In this document: positions 1 through 5,899 of the stretch, piece by piece
Numbering within the stretch: the stretch's first letter is position 1
How the letters are laid out: the number at the start of each line of letters is the position of its first letter
Origin: JAGPHI01 sp036641735
Lineage (GTDB): Bacteria; Bacillota; Clostridia; Oscillospirales; Ruminococcaceae
Direction of reading: 5' to 3'
DNA length: 13,518 nt
Assembly: GCA_036641735.1 (NCBI GenBank)
Contig: JAVWEG010000061.1
Coordinates: 1-13,518, forward strand
Translations under genes and position numbers: made by a program
The notes under the pieces: model-generated
What the model was told of the DNA's origin: nothing
Databases searched by the model: none
Seen by the model: only the letters and a program-made list of their open reading frames with translations

Positions 1-165
1 ACAATTGCTATGATGCCACTATCATATTCCATAGCAAACGGTATTGCTTTCGGTCTTATCTCTTATGTTCTTATCAAGCTATTCACAGGTCGCTTTAAGG
101 ACATCAAGATTGGCACTGTAGTAATAGCATTGCTATTCTGCATTAAATTCTTTGTAGCAATATAA
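1..165 (+). CDS. NCS2-family (AzgA/PbuG-like) purine permease, C-terminal fragment
   Basis: Frame 1 is open from the window edge to TAA at 163-165 and encodes the last 54 residues of a membrane protein. It contains the segment MMPLSYSIANGIAFGLISYV followed by a second hydrophobic helix ending in KFFVAI. The pattern of PLxYSIANGIAFG, a short basic loop (TGRFKDIK) and a final helix is what I recall from the C-terminus of AzgA/PbuG-type guanine/hypoxanthine:proton symporters in the NCS2 superfamily, which import purine bases at the cytoplasmic membrane. The start lies outside the window, so length and substrate cannot be judged. A strong intrinsic terminator follows 14 bp after the stop. The family call rests on remembered resemblance, without an alignment. 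Confidence 0.7.
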   Translation, partial: TIAMMPLSYSIANGIAFGLISYVLIKLFTGRFKDIKIGTVVIALLFCIKFFVAI

Positions 166-179
166 CAAGTTAACGTAAT

Positions 180-215
180 AAAAGCGCCGCTCGTATTTGT
201 ACGGGCGGCGCTTTT
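180..215 (+). terminator. Intrinsic terminator after the permease gene
   Basis: The arms 180-190 (AAAAGCGCCGC) and 205-215 (GCGGCGCTTTT) are perfectly complementary, and the stem continues inward through 191-195/200-204 with one G-U pair, leaving a TTTG loop. The stem is about 16 bp, very GC-rich, and ends in TTTT. The flanking A's would also allow termination from the minus strand. Confidence 0.88.
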
Positions 216-520
216 AACTTGTAAATCAATAATATCGATAATATCATTTTCTAATAGATTTTCTAAGATATTAAAATATTCTACGTAGCCTAATGCAGCT
301 TGACCTCCCTCACCCTTAGTTCGAAGTGTAATCANNNNNNNNNNTTATCAAGGCAAAGAAATAACCGCCCACCCATAAGGCAAGCGGAGTTTCATCAAAC
401 TATTATACTATTCAAAACGACTGCTACACAAATGACAAGCCGCTCTTTGACTATATTAAAGCCACTAGTATGGGGAGTGAATGTAATTTTAATATAAGGC
501 TTTGCAATGTATATAATCGG
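216..520. other. Gene-poor stretch interrupted by an assembly gap
   Basis: I see no convincing gene in this stretch. Plus-strand frames are short and the only one spanning the gap would have to read through the Ns. On the minus strand one frame is open from the gap edge (332) down to a stop at 63-65, but it would run through the 180-215 terminator and into the antisense of the permease, so I do not call it. A plus-strand terminator at 521-553 hints that something short and transcribed may end just left of it, possibly a gene or RNA broken by the gap. Confidence 0.6.
335..344. other. Assembly gap (ten Ns)
   Basis: Exactly ten N characters occupy 335-344. A round number of Ns usually marks a scaffold join of unknown true length, so distance and linkage between the permease side and the rest of the window are not guaranteed by the sequence. 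Confidence 0.98.
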
Positions 521-553
521 AAGGCGACTTTTTTTGTACAAAAGTTGCCTTTT
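521..553 (+). terminator. Intrinsic terminator, plus strand
   Basis: AAGGCGACTTTT (521-532) pairs with AAAAGTTGCCTT (540-551) with a single G-U pair around a TTTGTAC loop, and the plus strand continues with a short T run. It closes whatever is transcribed rightwards from the gap region and lies just beyond the stop of the convergent minus-strand gene at 566-799. Confidence 0.65.
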
Positions 554-565
554 AATTATAAGGCT

Positions 566-799
566 TTAAAAATTTACAATTAAGTTTTTCGCTTCAACAT
601 CACTGCTTATTGCTATATTATTACGCAAAATATAACTGACAGCTTCTTGCCATTGCGGCAATGAGTAATCAATTGGATTAATATTTTTTACAGCTTCTGA
701 TACAGCATAGCGCATTTCTTCTTCAGCTAAGTCTGATAAATATGCACAGCCTGTTATTCTGCAAATGTCATCTAGCAACGATGCGTTTTCTTTGTACAC
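566..799 (-). CDS. Small uncharacterised acidic protein (77 aa)
   Basis: I do not recognise this protein. It has 77 residues with no signal peptide and no membrane helix. The visible landmarks are an N-terminal LLDDICRITGCAYLSDL stretch holding two cysteines, an EEEMRYAVSEAV helix, and a C-terminal AVSYILRNNIAI segment. I chose the GTG at 799-797: an AAAGGA ribosome binding site stands 8 nt upstream, whereas the in-frame TTG at 805-803 lies only about 2 nt from the same site. A full promoter lies 37-65 bp upstream of this start (836-864), which argues that the gene is real and expressed alone. It converges with the 521-553 terminator. The XRE regulator to its right is divergently oriented with about 270 bp of AT-rich DNA between; whether the two interact is unknown. 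Confidence 0.6.
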   Translation of the reverse strand: MYKENASLLDDICRITGCAYLSDLAEEEMRYAVSEAVKNINPIDYSLPQWQEAVSYILRNNIAISSDVEAKNLIVNF

Positions 800-835
800 G
801 TTCAAAATCCTTTCAAGTTATCAATCACCACATTA

Positions 836-864
836 ATAATAAGGCATAACCTGTAAATAGTCAA
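836..864 (-). promoter_or_regulatory. Sigma-A promoter for the small gene at 566-799
   Basis: On the minus strand TTGACT (864-859) and TATTAT (841-836) are separated by exactly 17 bp, with five of six consensus matches in each box. The transcript would start near 829 and reach the GTG start at 799. Confidence 0.65.
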
Positions 865-993
865 TACAAACGAAAAATAATTTTATTTTTTGACTACATT
901 AAAATTGTAAAATTACATTATTACGCAAAATAAAATACCATAATTTTCATATCAAATAAATTAATACATAATAATACAAATTATACCTCTCTA

Positions 994-1016
994 TTTTAAC
1001 CTATATTAGGTTAAAA
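994..1016. promoter_or_regulatory. Perfect palindrome, candidate operator of the XRE regulator
   Basis: TTTTAACCT (994-1002) and AGGTTAAAA (1008-1016) are perfect inverted repeats around a 5-bp ATATT centre. The site lies 53 bp before the XRE start, in front of AT-rich boxes at about 1031-1048 that could be the -10 region. Short XRE proteins commonly bind such dyads and repress themselves; that this one does is inference from position and symmetry. The 806-1068 interval holds no other visible gene. Confidence 0.45.
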
Positions 1017-1068
1017 AGCAATATCGTTTTCTTAATATATATAAAATATTAGTTAATGAGGTGATAAT

Positions 1069-1281
1069 TTGTATCATAGAATTCGAGACTTGCGACAAGA
1101 CAGAGATTTAACGCAAACGGAGCTTGCCAATATTATAGGTATGTCGCAGACCGGATATTCCAAATATGAAACAGGTGAAAATGATATTCCCACCGGAGTT
1201 TTAATACAGCTTGCAAAGTATTATTCCACAAGTGTGGACTATATACTGGGGCTTACTAACAATCCAAGACGTTACAAATGA
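1069..1281 (+). CDS. XRE-family helix-turn-helix transcriptional regulator (70 aa)
   Basis: This is a compact DNA-binding protein made of essentially one Cro/C1-type HTH domain. Residues 4-60 follow the family pattern: IRDLRQDRDLTQTELANIIG supplies helices 1 and 2, MSQTGYSKYETGEND the recognition helix and following turn, and VLIQLAKYYSTSVDYILGL the last two helices. The tail (TNNPRRYK) is short and basic, with no sensor domain. The start is TTG at 1069, with AGGTGA (1059-1064) 4 nt upstream; no other in-frame start fits a ribosome binding site. The perfect palindrome at 994-1016 is the likely operator. A terminator follows directly, so it is monocistronic. It converges with the ATPase-RloB cassette, and whether it controls that cassette cannot be told from the sequence. 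Confidence 0.9.
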   Translation: MYHRIRDLRQDRDLTQTELANIIGMSQTGYSKYETGENDIPTGVLIQLAKYYSTSVDYILGLTNNPRRYK

Positions 1282-1286
1282 GCGAT

Positions 1287-1318
1287 AAAAAGAGCCGCAA
1301 TAAATTGCAGCTCTTTTT
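1287..1318. terminator. Bidirectional intrinsic terminator after the XRE gene
   Basis: AAAAAGAGC (1287-1295) pairs with GCTCTTTTT (1310-1318), with an inner GCAA/TTGC stem and a TAAA loop. T runs appear on both strands, so it can end the XRE transcript from the left and the rloB transcript from the right. Confidence 0.85.
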
Positions 1319-1341
1319 ATTATTATATTATTATATTCAAA

Positions 1342-1370
1342 TTAGCACTGAGCCGCAGCCACTGCAGAGG
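1342..1370 (-). repeat. Duplicated 3' end of the GGGtGRT gene (left copy)
   Basis: This 29-bp segment matches 3619-3647 at 27 of 29 positions by hand count, including the first 24 without mismatch. In the right copy the segment is the last nine codons plus stop of the GGGtGRT gene. Here the minus strand reads SAVAAAQC-stop in the same frame but has no gene attached. The copies are direct repeats and enclose the rloB/ATPase cassette. The remaining DNA up to the rloB stop (1371-1418) shows nothing recognisable. Confidence 0.8.
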
Positions 1371-1418
1371 CTATGTAAAGAGAGATAGCAAAACGCTTGA
1401 GCTTTGATGCTTTAAGCT

Positions 1419-2072
1419 TTAAAGTTGTTCTAAAAATTCCAAAGCTTCGTGTACGGTAGTAAAAGTGCGATTGCTTTTATATAGCCATTCGTTGCGAAAA
1501 TCCGTATCATTTAATGTGGGAAGCCCATCACTTTGCAAGCAATGTAATGTCCATTTGCCGTTTTCTATTGCTGCTTTATAAAGCTTTGCAATCTGTGCAG
1601 TCGCATTATAATCGCCTTTTTTGTACGAAGGTACTTTCAGCTTAACTTTATTTAACATTTTTTCTTTTTCGGCAGTGTCGGCGATAGTAGGGCTAAGCTT
1701 TTCATAATGAAGCATAAGCCAATATTCCATACAAGCAGTTGTCATTAACAATCTTACTTTAATATTTTGCGGCTTTCTCAGCTTTCTTAATGATTGCACT
1801 ATTTTAAATCGTTTGTCCCATTTGTCAATATCTTTGCTTTCCACATCAAAGAAAAACCATATTTCATCTACAACCTCGGCATTGCTTTTATAGTGAATAT
1901 CGTTTTTAAATTTATCTCTTGCAAATTCAAACAATCCTTCGGATTGACGGGCTTTGATAACAGCAGTATCTTGAAATTGTTCTTTTAAAAATTCGACATA
2001 AGCTTGCTCGCTTTTGCCTTCGTAGAATACATAAATTAAAGGCTTTAATTTTCTACAGACATTTCTTGCCAT
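1419..2072 (-). CDS. RloB-family protein (Toprim-like), AbiLii-type partner of the ATPase
   Basis: The protein has 217 residues. The N-terminal strand and turn PLIYVFYEGKSEQAYVEFLK, with Glu18-Gly19, is the RloB version of the Toprim glutamate motif. EIWFFFDVESKD supplies the acidic pair Asp76 and Glu78, and CMEYWLMLHYE (114-124) matches the family's conserved FExWxLLH segment. Toprim folds usually act as metal-dependent nucleases or topoisomerases, and RloB proteins accompany AAA ATPases in anti-phage systems such as Lactococcus AbiL (AbiLi and AbiLii). The ATG directly abuts the TAA of the ATPase gene, and GGAGG lies 11 nt upstream inside that gene, so the two are translationally coupled. 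It probably acts as the effector controlled by the ATPase; that role is inferred from the family, and the target is unknown. Confidence 0.85.
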   Translation of the reverse strand: MARNVCRKLKPLIYVFYEGKSEQAYVEFLKEQFQDTAVIKARQSEGLFEFARDKFKNDIHYKSNAEVVDEIWFFFDVESKDIDKWDKRFKIVQSLRKLRKPQNIKVRLLMTTACMEYWLMLHYEKLSPTIADTAEKEKMLNKVKLKVPSYKKGDYNATAQIAKLYKAAIENGKWTLHCLQSDGLPTLNDTDFRNEWLYKSNRTFTTVHEALEFLEQL

Positions 2073-3377
2073 TTATTCTACTACCTCCGGCTCAACATTA
2101 GGAGTAGCGCCGTATTTACCAAGCAAATATCCTTTTCTTATATTTTCACTCGTTGGTGTCGAAAAATCAGAAGCGCTATAAAGCTCAGATATGCCGGTTT
2201 TTCTGCTTTTATCAGCAAAATAAATCTGATCTTTGCGCAAAATATCCAAATTGAGAAGCTCTGTATTGTGCGTAGTAAAAATAAGCTGGGCGTTATTTTT
2301 GTTTGTATGGTGGCTTTGAAATTTTGATACAATATAAGATACTAAAATTGGATGAAGTTCCCTTTCTATTTCATCGACTACAAACAATCCTCCTGTTAAC
2401 AAAGCTTTTTCGATGGCAGGAGAAAAAGCTATTAATTTGCGCGTGCCATCAGATTCATCTGCGATATCAAGTGGAAACAATTGAGAGTCGCCGTTCTTGC
2501 TTATTCCCTTGTGAAAAGACGTTGCCTTTACTTCGCCTACTTTTAAACTAGCTTCAGCCGAAACAGATGTTTCAGAAATAGCTTTAACAAAGTCTGACAA
2601 AGCCCGCTTTAAACTATCAGGCATTTCATTCGGAAAATTATCGATATCATCTATCGGATTATTGCTGATTTCAAATTTGATGTCTTGAATACCAACATCG
2701 GCAGATTTTGCATAAGAAACCATTGCCGAAAGAATATTTTGGTCTTCGGAATTTTCCAATATTTGCTCGGGAATATCACTGTAATCTTGAGAAAAATAGA
2801 TGCCTTCTCTAAACCATTTCATAGCTTTAATGCACGGCTCGAAATTCATTGTGCAGGCAACAGCAAAAAAAAGCTGGTTTGGTGCAACGGCACCTTTTAT
2901 TAATTCTTTTATGCGTTTATCGCGATTTTCGGGAAATGTAAAAGTTTGGTCTTCACGGCTGAAAACAGAAGCGGATTTCCCTTTTGGCGCACATTTCAAA
3001 AATTCACTTAAAATACGTTGCTTTGTAGCAGAAAATCCATAGACATATTTAATATCATCAGAAATATAGGTAAATTCAAACGAGGTTGCTTGTGATGATG
3101 AATAATCATCAAGTAAAAATGGGCGAACGGGAATACCGGCTTTTTCGTGCTGTGTACGTTGCGCATTACGTATAAATTGTACGGCAAGCCAAAAAGCACG
3201 TATTACATTGCTTTTGCCACCGCCATTTTTGCCATAAATAGCAGCTGACGGCAGTATATTTGTGTTTTTATATTTTAACAAGCTTTGTTTTAAATTTCCG
3301 AGACCTACGGCTTCCATTGACAATATGGATTCGTCTTTAAACGAACGATAATTGGAAAACTTAAATTCAACTAACAT
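2073..3377 (-). CDS. AAA15/ABC-type ATPase of an AbiL/RloA-like defence system
   Basis: This 434-residue cytoplasmic ATPase belongs to the OLD/AAA15-like group. It starts with the typical MLVEFKFSNYRSF strand followed by Walker A GKNGGGKS (49-56). An ABC-like signature ESDGTRKL lies at 308-315, Walker B with VVDEIE places Asp335-Glu336, the D-loop is ERELHP, and the switch histidine is His370 in FTTHNTELL. The middle (about 90-290) is the family's variable helical insertion. The ATG has GGAGG 6 nt upstream and a -10 TATAAT further up (3398-3403). The rloB gene follows with no gap, which is the RloAB/AbiL arrangement known from phage-abortive systems. Likely role: sensing infection by ATP-driven dimerisation and licensing the RloB effector (inference). 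Orphan AAA15 or retron-associated ATPases look similar, but no reverse transcriptase is nearby. Confidence 0.9.
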   Translation of the reverse strand: MLVEFKFSNYRSFKDESILSMEAVGLGNLKQSLLKYKNTNILPSAAIYGKNGGGKSNVIRAFWLAVQFIRNAQRTQHEKAGIPVRPFLLDDYSSSQATSFEFTYISDDIKYVYGFSATKQRILSEFLKCAPKGKSASVFSREDQTFTFPENRDKRIKELIKGAVAPNQLFFAVACTMNFEPCIKAMKWFREGIYFSQDYSDIPEQILENSEDQNILSAMVSYAKSADVGIQDIKFEISNNPIDDIDNFPNEMPDSLKRALSDFVKAISETSVSAEASLKVGEVKATSFHKGISKNGDSQLFPLDIADESDGTRKLIAFSPAIEKALLTGGLFVVDEIERELHPILVSYIVSKFQSHHTNKNNAQLIFTTHNTELLNLDILRKDQIYFADKSRKTGISELYSASDFSTPTSENIRKGYLLGKYGATPNVEPEVVE

Positions 3378-3397
3378 TACGCACCTCCGTTAACTAT

Positions 3398-3425
3398 ATT
3401 ATACACCAATTAGCAATAAATACAA
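3398..3425 (-). promoter_or_regulatory. Promoter of the ATPase-rloB cassette
   Basis: The minus strand has a perfect -10 TATAAT (3403-3398). A weak -35 TTGTAT (3425-3420) lies 16 bp upstream. Transcription would start near 3391, giving a very short leader before the GGAGG at the ATPase start. The rest of 3430-3520 is featureless AT-rich DNA. Confidence 0.5.
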
Positions 3426-3524
3426 TCAAATATTTTAAAATTATTAATTTTTATTGTTGTATTTATAAATTATACGTGCATTAAAATAAAGTGCGACTAT
3501 AATATTGCAATACAAAGTATTTAA

Positions 3525-3571
3525 AAATCCGCTATTAAAACAAACTTTAAGTCTGTTTTAATAGCGGATTT
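3525..3571 (-). terminator. Intrinsic terminator of the scaffold-GGGtGRT operon
   Basis: An 18-bp perfect inverted repeat (3525-3542 with 3554-3571, 11-nt loop) reads on the minus strand into TTTTT. It lies 48 bp beyond the GGGtGRT stop and separates that operon from the ATPase promoter. Confidence 0.85.
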
Positions 3572-3618
3572 ATATTGTGATGTTTATTTATATTATTTGC
3601 TCGACAGGTAAAAACGGT

Positions 3619-3647
3619 TTAGCACTGAGCCGCAGCCACTGCGCAGG
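3619..3647 (-). repeat. 3' end of the GGGtGRT gene, right copy of the direct repeat
   Basis: These are the last nine codons plus stop of the intact GGGtGRT gene, of which 27 of 29 bases recur at 1342-1370. As the copy inside a complete gene, it is presumably the original. A repeat of this size at a gene 3' end resembles the attachment cores used by site-specific integrases, although no integrase is visible between the copies. Confidence 0.8.
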
Positions 3648-4611
3648 CAACGGTGGCGCCTACCATTGGGTTATTGCCCATACCGATAAGTCCCATCATT
3701 TCTACGTGGGCAGGTACTGAAGATGAACCTGCAAATTGCGCATCACCGTGCATACGTCCCATTGAGTCTGTAAGACCATAGGAAGCAGGGCCGGCAGCTA
3801 CGTTGTCAGGATGCAAGGTGCGTCCTGTGCCGCCGCCTGAGGCAACGGAGAAGTATTTCATATTGTTTTCTTGTGTCCATTTTTTGTATGTGCCTGCTAC
3901 CAGATGCTGGAAGCGAGTAGGGTTAGTGGAGTTACCTGTAATGGAAACTTCAACGCCCTCTGCTTTCATAATAGCTACACCTTCAAGCACATCGTTAGCA
4001 CCAAAGCATTTTACTGCGGCGCGCTCGCCCTTAGAAAAAGCAATTTCGCGCACTACGCTAAGCTCGCCCGTCTTAAAGTTGTAATCGGTTTCCACATATG
4101 TGAAACCGTTTATGCGGCTGATAACGTAAGCGGCATCTTTGCCAAGACCATTTAATATAACACGCAGCGGCTCTTTGCGAGCTTTGTTAGCTGTGCGAGC
4201 TATACCTATAGCGCCCTCAGCGGCGGCAAAGCTCTCGTGGCCTGCAAGGAATGCAAAGCACTTTGTCTCGTCGCGCAAAAGCATTGCGCCCAAATTACCG
4301 TGGCCAAGCCCTACCTTGCGCTGCTCTGCTACAGAGCCGGGGATAGTGAATGCCTCAAGTCCTTCGCCGATAGCGGCAGAACATTCGGCTGCGTTTTTTA
4401 GCCCGCGCTTTACAGCGATAGCTGTGCCGAGCGTATATGCCCATACTGCATTTTCAAAGCATATTGGCTGCACACCTTTAACTATTGCGTCCACGTCGAT
4501 GCTCTTAGCGAGGAGCATATCGCGGCAGTCATCAAGTGAGGTTAAGCCGTTGTTTTTTAGACATTCCTCAATCTTGGGCATACGTCTTTCTTGTCCTTCA
4601 AATTTAGCCAT
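3619..4611 (-). CDS. GGGtGRT protein
   Basis: This 330-residue protein carries the motif that names its family, SGGGTGRTLHPDN, with GGGTGRT at residues 259-265. Other glycine-rich segments (VGLGHGNLGAM at 100-110, AGHESFAAAEGAIGIA at 123-138) and the end MVGATVACAVAAAQC complete the pattern I recall. Several cysteines are present (Cys17, 29, 51, 77, 118, 202, 330). The biochemical function is not established. The family occurs in anaerobes next to a NifU-like scaffold protein, exactly as here, so a part in Fe-S cluster metabolism is a reasonable inference from context. ATG 4611 has GGAGG 9 nt upstream, overlapping the end of the scaffold gene, so the two genes form an operon from the promoter at 5374-5402. 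Its 3' end is duplicated at 1342-1370. Confidence 0.92.
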   Translation of the reverse strand: MAKFEGQERRMPKIEECLKNNGLTSLDDCRDMLLAKSIDVDAIVKGVQPICFENAVWAYTLGTAIAVKRGLKNAAECSAAIGEGLEAFTIPGSVAEQRKVGLGHGNLGAMLLRDETKCFAFLAGHESFAAAEGAIGIARTANKARKEPLRVILNGLGKDAAYVISRINGFTYVETDYNFKTGELSVVREIAFSKGERAAVKCFGANDVLEGVAIMKAEGVEVSITGNSTNPTRFQHLVAGTYKKWTQENNMKYFSVASGGGTGRTLHPDNVAAGPASYGLTDSMGRMHGDAQFAGSSSVPAHVEMMGLIGMGNNPMVGATVACAVAAAQC

Positions 4612-4629
4612 AATATTATTCCTCCTCTC

Positions 4630-5322
4630 TTATTCTTCACGTGGGTCGATGTATTTAGGAGCGTCGGCAAAACGACCATAAGTGCCGATGTTCTTTTCGT
4701 ATGCTGTTTTAGGATCTGTGCCGTGGCGGATATCTTCAAGCATTTTGCCTACGCGTACAAACTGATAGCCGATAGCTTCGTTGTTGTCGTCTAAGGCAAC
4801 CTTTAAAATATAGCCCTCTGTAAGCTCAAGATAGCGCACGCCTTTAGCCTTAGTGGAGAAAATAGTGCCTACCATACTGCGCAAGCCCTTGCCTAAATCC
4901 TCAAGCCCTGCACCTATTGGCAAGCCGCCCTCGCTAAATGCTGTTTGGCTGCGGCCGTACACAATTTGCAAAAACAATTCGCGCATTGCCACGTTGATAG
5001 CATCGCACACAAGGTCTGTATTTAATGCCTCAAGTATTGTTTTGCCGGGCAAAATTTCTCCTGCCATAGCGGCAGAATGTGTCATTCCCGAGCAGCCGAT
5101 TGTTTCTACAAGGGCTTCTTCAATGATACCCTCTTTGATATTAAGTGTAAGTTTGCAAGTGCCTTGCTGAGGTGCGCACCAGCCCACGCCGTGTGTTAGC
5201 CCCGAAATGTCCTTGATTTCATACGCTTTTACCCATTTGCCTTCTTCGGGTATTGGCGCAGGACCGTGGTTACAGCCCTTGGTCAGCGGACACATATGCT
5301 CAACTTCTTCTGAATAAGTCAT
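4630..5322 (-). CDS. NifU-like iron-sulfur cluster assembly scaffold protein
   Basis: This 230-residue cytoplasmic protein resembles the IscU/NifU N-terminal scaffold family, on which Fe-S clusters are built before transfer to apoproteins. Cysteines stand at 11, 17, 49, 56, 77 and 106. The segment VETIGCSGMTHSAAMAGEILPGKTILEAL (74-100) corresponds to the GC-containing loop and helix of IscU-like scaffolds. It is longer than plain IscU (about 130 residues), with extra N-terminal CPLTKGC and a C-terminal region ending KYIDPREE. This long form is the one typically paired with GGGtGRT proteins. The ATG has GGAG 7 nt upstream. The gap to the GGGtGRT start is 18 bp and holds that gene's ribosome binding site. 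No IscS or other isc/suf gene lies in the window. Confidence 0.88.
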   Translation of the reverse strand: MTYSEEVEHMCPLTKGCNHGPAPIPEEGKWVKAYEIKDISGLTHGVGWCAPQQGTCKLTLNIKEGIIEEALVETIGCSGMTHSAAMAGEILPGKTILEALNTDLVCDAINVAMRELFLQIVYGRSQTAFSEGGLPIGAGLEDLGKGLRSMVGTIFSTKAKGVRYLELTEGYILKVALDDNNEAIGYQFVRVGKMLEDIRHGTDPKTAYEKNIGTYGRFADAPKYIDPREE

Positions 5323-5366
5323 AGTGATGCTCCTTTACTTTGATAATTTTTTAATTATTAGAACGC

Positions 5367-5402
5367 TTCCTTTATTATAAGGAAAAACGCTCCGCATTGC
5401 AA
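5367..5402 (-). promoter_or_regulatory. Promoter of the scaffold-GGGtGRT operon with a dyad over its -10
   Basis: On the minus strand TTGCAA (5402-5397) and a perfect TATAAT (5379-5374) are spaced by 17 bp. TTCCTT (5367-5372) and AAGGAA (5379-5384) form a perfect inverted repeat whose 6-bp centre lies within the -10, a natural place for a repressor such as an iron or redox regulator. The promoter is clear; the operator is inference. Confidence 0.75.
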
Positions 5403-5493
5403 GGGCTTGTACTTAAATTTTTATTGAAAGTTACTATTACAAAAATTCGACAAATTTTTTGTAGGATTTAACAAATACTTTTTAATATTATTG

Positions 5494-5521
5494 TTGACAA
5501 CGACTAAAATTATGGTATACT
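5494..5521 (+). promoter_or_regulatory. Strong sigma-A promoter of the 81-residue gene
   Basis: A perfect -35 TTGACA (5494-5499), a 16-bp spacer ending in the extended element TGG, and -10 TATACT (5516-5521). Transcription should start near 5528, giving a leader of about 73 nt. The divergent spacer to the scaffold promoter (5403-5493) is AT-rich without other visible features. Confidence 0.85.
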
Positions 5522-5528
5522 AAATTTA

Positions 5529-5567
5529 GCGGAAAAAGTTTCCGCCGGACGGGTTACGTTGGCCGTC
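5529..5567 (+). promoter_or_regulatory. Hairpin-rich 5' leader of the 81-residue gene
   Basis: Right at the predicted transcript start, GCGGAAA (5529-5535) pairs with TTTCCGC (5539-5545) around an AAG loop. GACGG (5548-5552) then pairs with CCGTC (5563-5567). A further TTACGT (5554-5559) and ACGTAA (5577-5582) could pair instead, which would break the second hairpin and reach close to the AGGAGG at 5587-5592. It may only stabilise the mRNA. I recognise no known riboswitch. Confidence 0.45.
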
Positions 5568-5600
5568 AAATGGAAGTACGTAATATAGGAGGATTTATTT

Positions 5601-5846
5601 ATGGCATCAGTTGATATGCACAATTTTGATTTTAAGGACTTCGGAGAAGTTCTTGCCGCCTGTAAGGGTGACGTTTATATGGTAACACCTGAAGGGGATC
5701 GCCTAAATCTTAAAAGCAAGCTTTGCCAGCTTATCGGCTTCACTAAGCTAATAGAGGGCGGCAATGTTGCTTCTGCTCGTTTGGAATGTGAAAATCCCGA
5801 TGACGAGAGCAAGCTGTTCCGCTTTAATATGTTTGGCGAAAAGTAA
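5601..5846 (+). CDS. Conserved-looking small protein of unknown function (81 aa)
   Basis: This is a soluble 81-residue protein without signal peptide or membrane segment. Its centre reads ACKGDVYMVTPEGDRLNLKSKLCQLIG, followed by a helix (FTKLIEGGNVASARLECE) and an acidic DDESKLFRF end. I recall similar short proteins in gut Clostridia with vague or wrong product names, so I give none. The start is secure: AGGAGG at 5587-5592, 8 nt before the ATG. A near-consensus promoter, a structured leader and a perfect 15-bp terminator make it a compact, probably highly expressed single-gene unit. It is divergent from the scaffold-GGGtGRT operon, but nothing in the sequence ties its function to that operon. 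Confidence 0.8.
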   Translation: MASVDMHNFDFKDFGEVLAACKGDVYMVTPEGDRLNLKSKLCQLIGFTKLIEGGNVASARLECENPDDESKLFRFNMFGEK

Positions 5847-5860
5847 TTATTGTAAATAAA

Positions 5861-5897
5861 CCGAGCCTGCAAAACAATGTTTTGCAGGCTCGGTTTT
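5861..5897. terminator. Intrinsic terminator shared by two convergent units
   Basis: A perfect 15-bp stem (5861-5875 with 5879-5893, loop AAT) is followed by TTTT on the plus strand and TTTATTT on the minus strand. It lies 14 bp after the 81-residue gene and directly beyond the stop of the convergent phosphatase gene (5900), and probably serves both. Confidence 0.92.
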
Positions 5898-5899
5898 AT

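Noticed and set aside
63..332. Minus-strand frame open for 90 codons from the N gap
   Set aside because: It would have to read through the strong 180-215 terminator and overlap the permease gene antisense before stopping. No start is visible because of the gap.
300..497. Plus-strand frame spanning the Ns
   Set aside because: Its continuity depends on ten unknown bases of arbitrary length, and the residue composition looks random.
4139..4681. Long plus-strand frame opposite the GGGtGRT gene
   Set aside because: It is the antisense shadow of a well-supported gene, has no ribosome binding site, and is rich in Ser, Ala and Pro as such shadows are.
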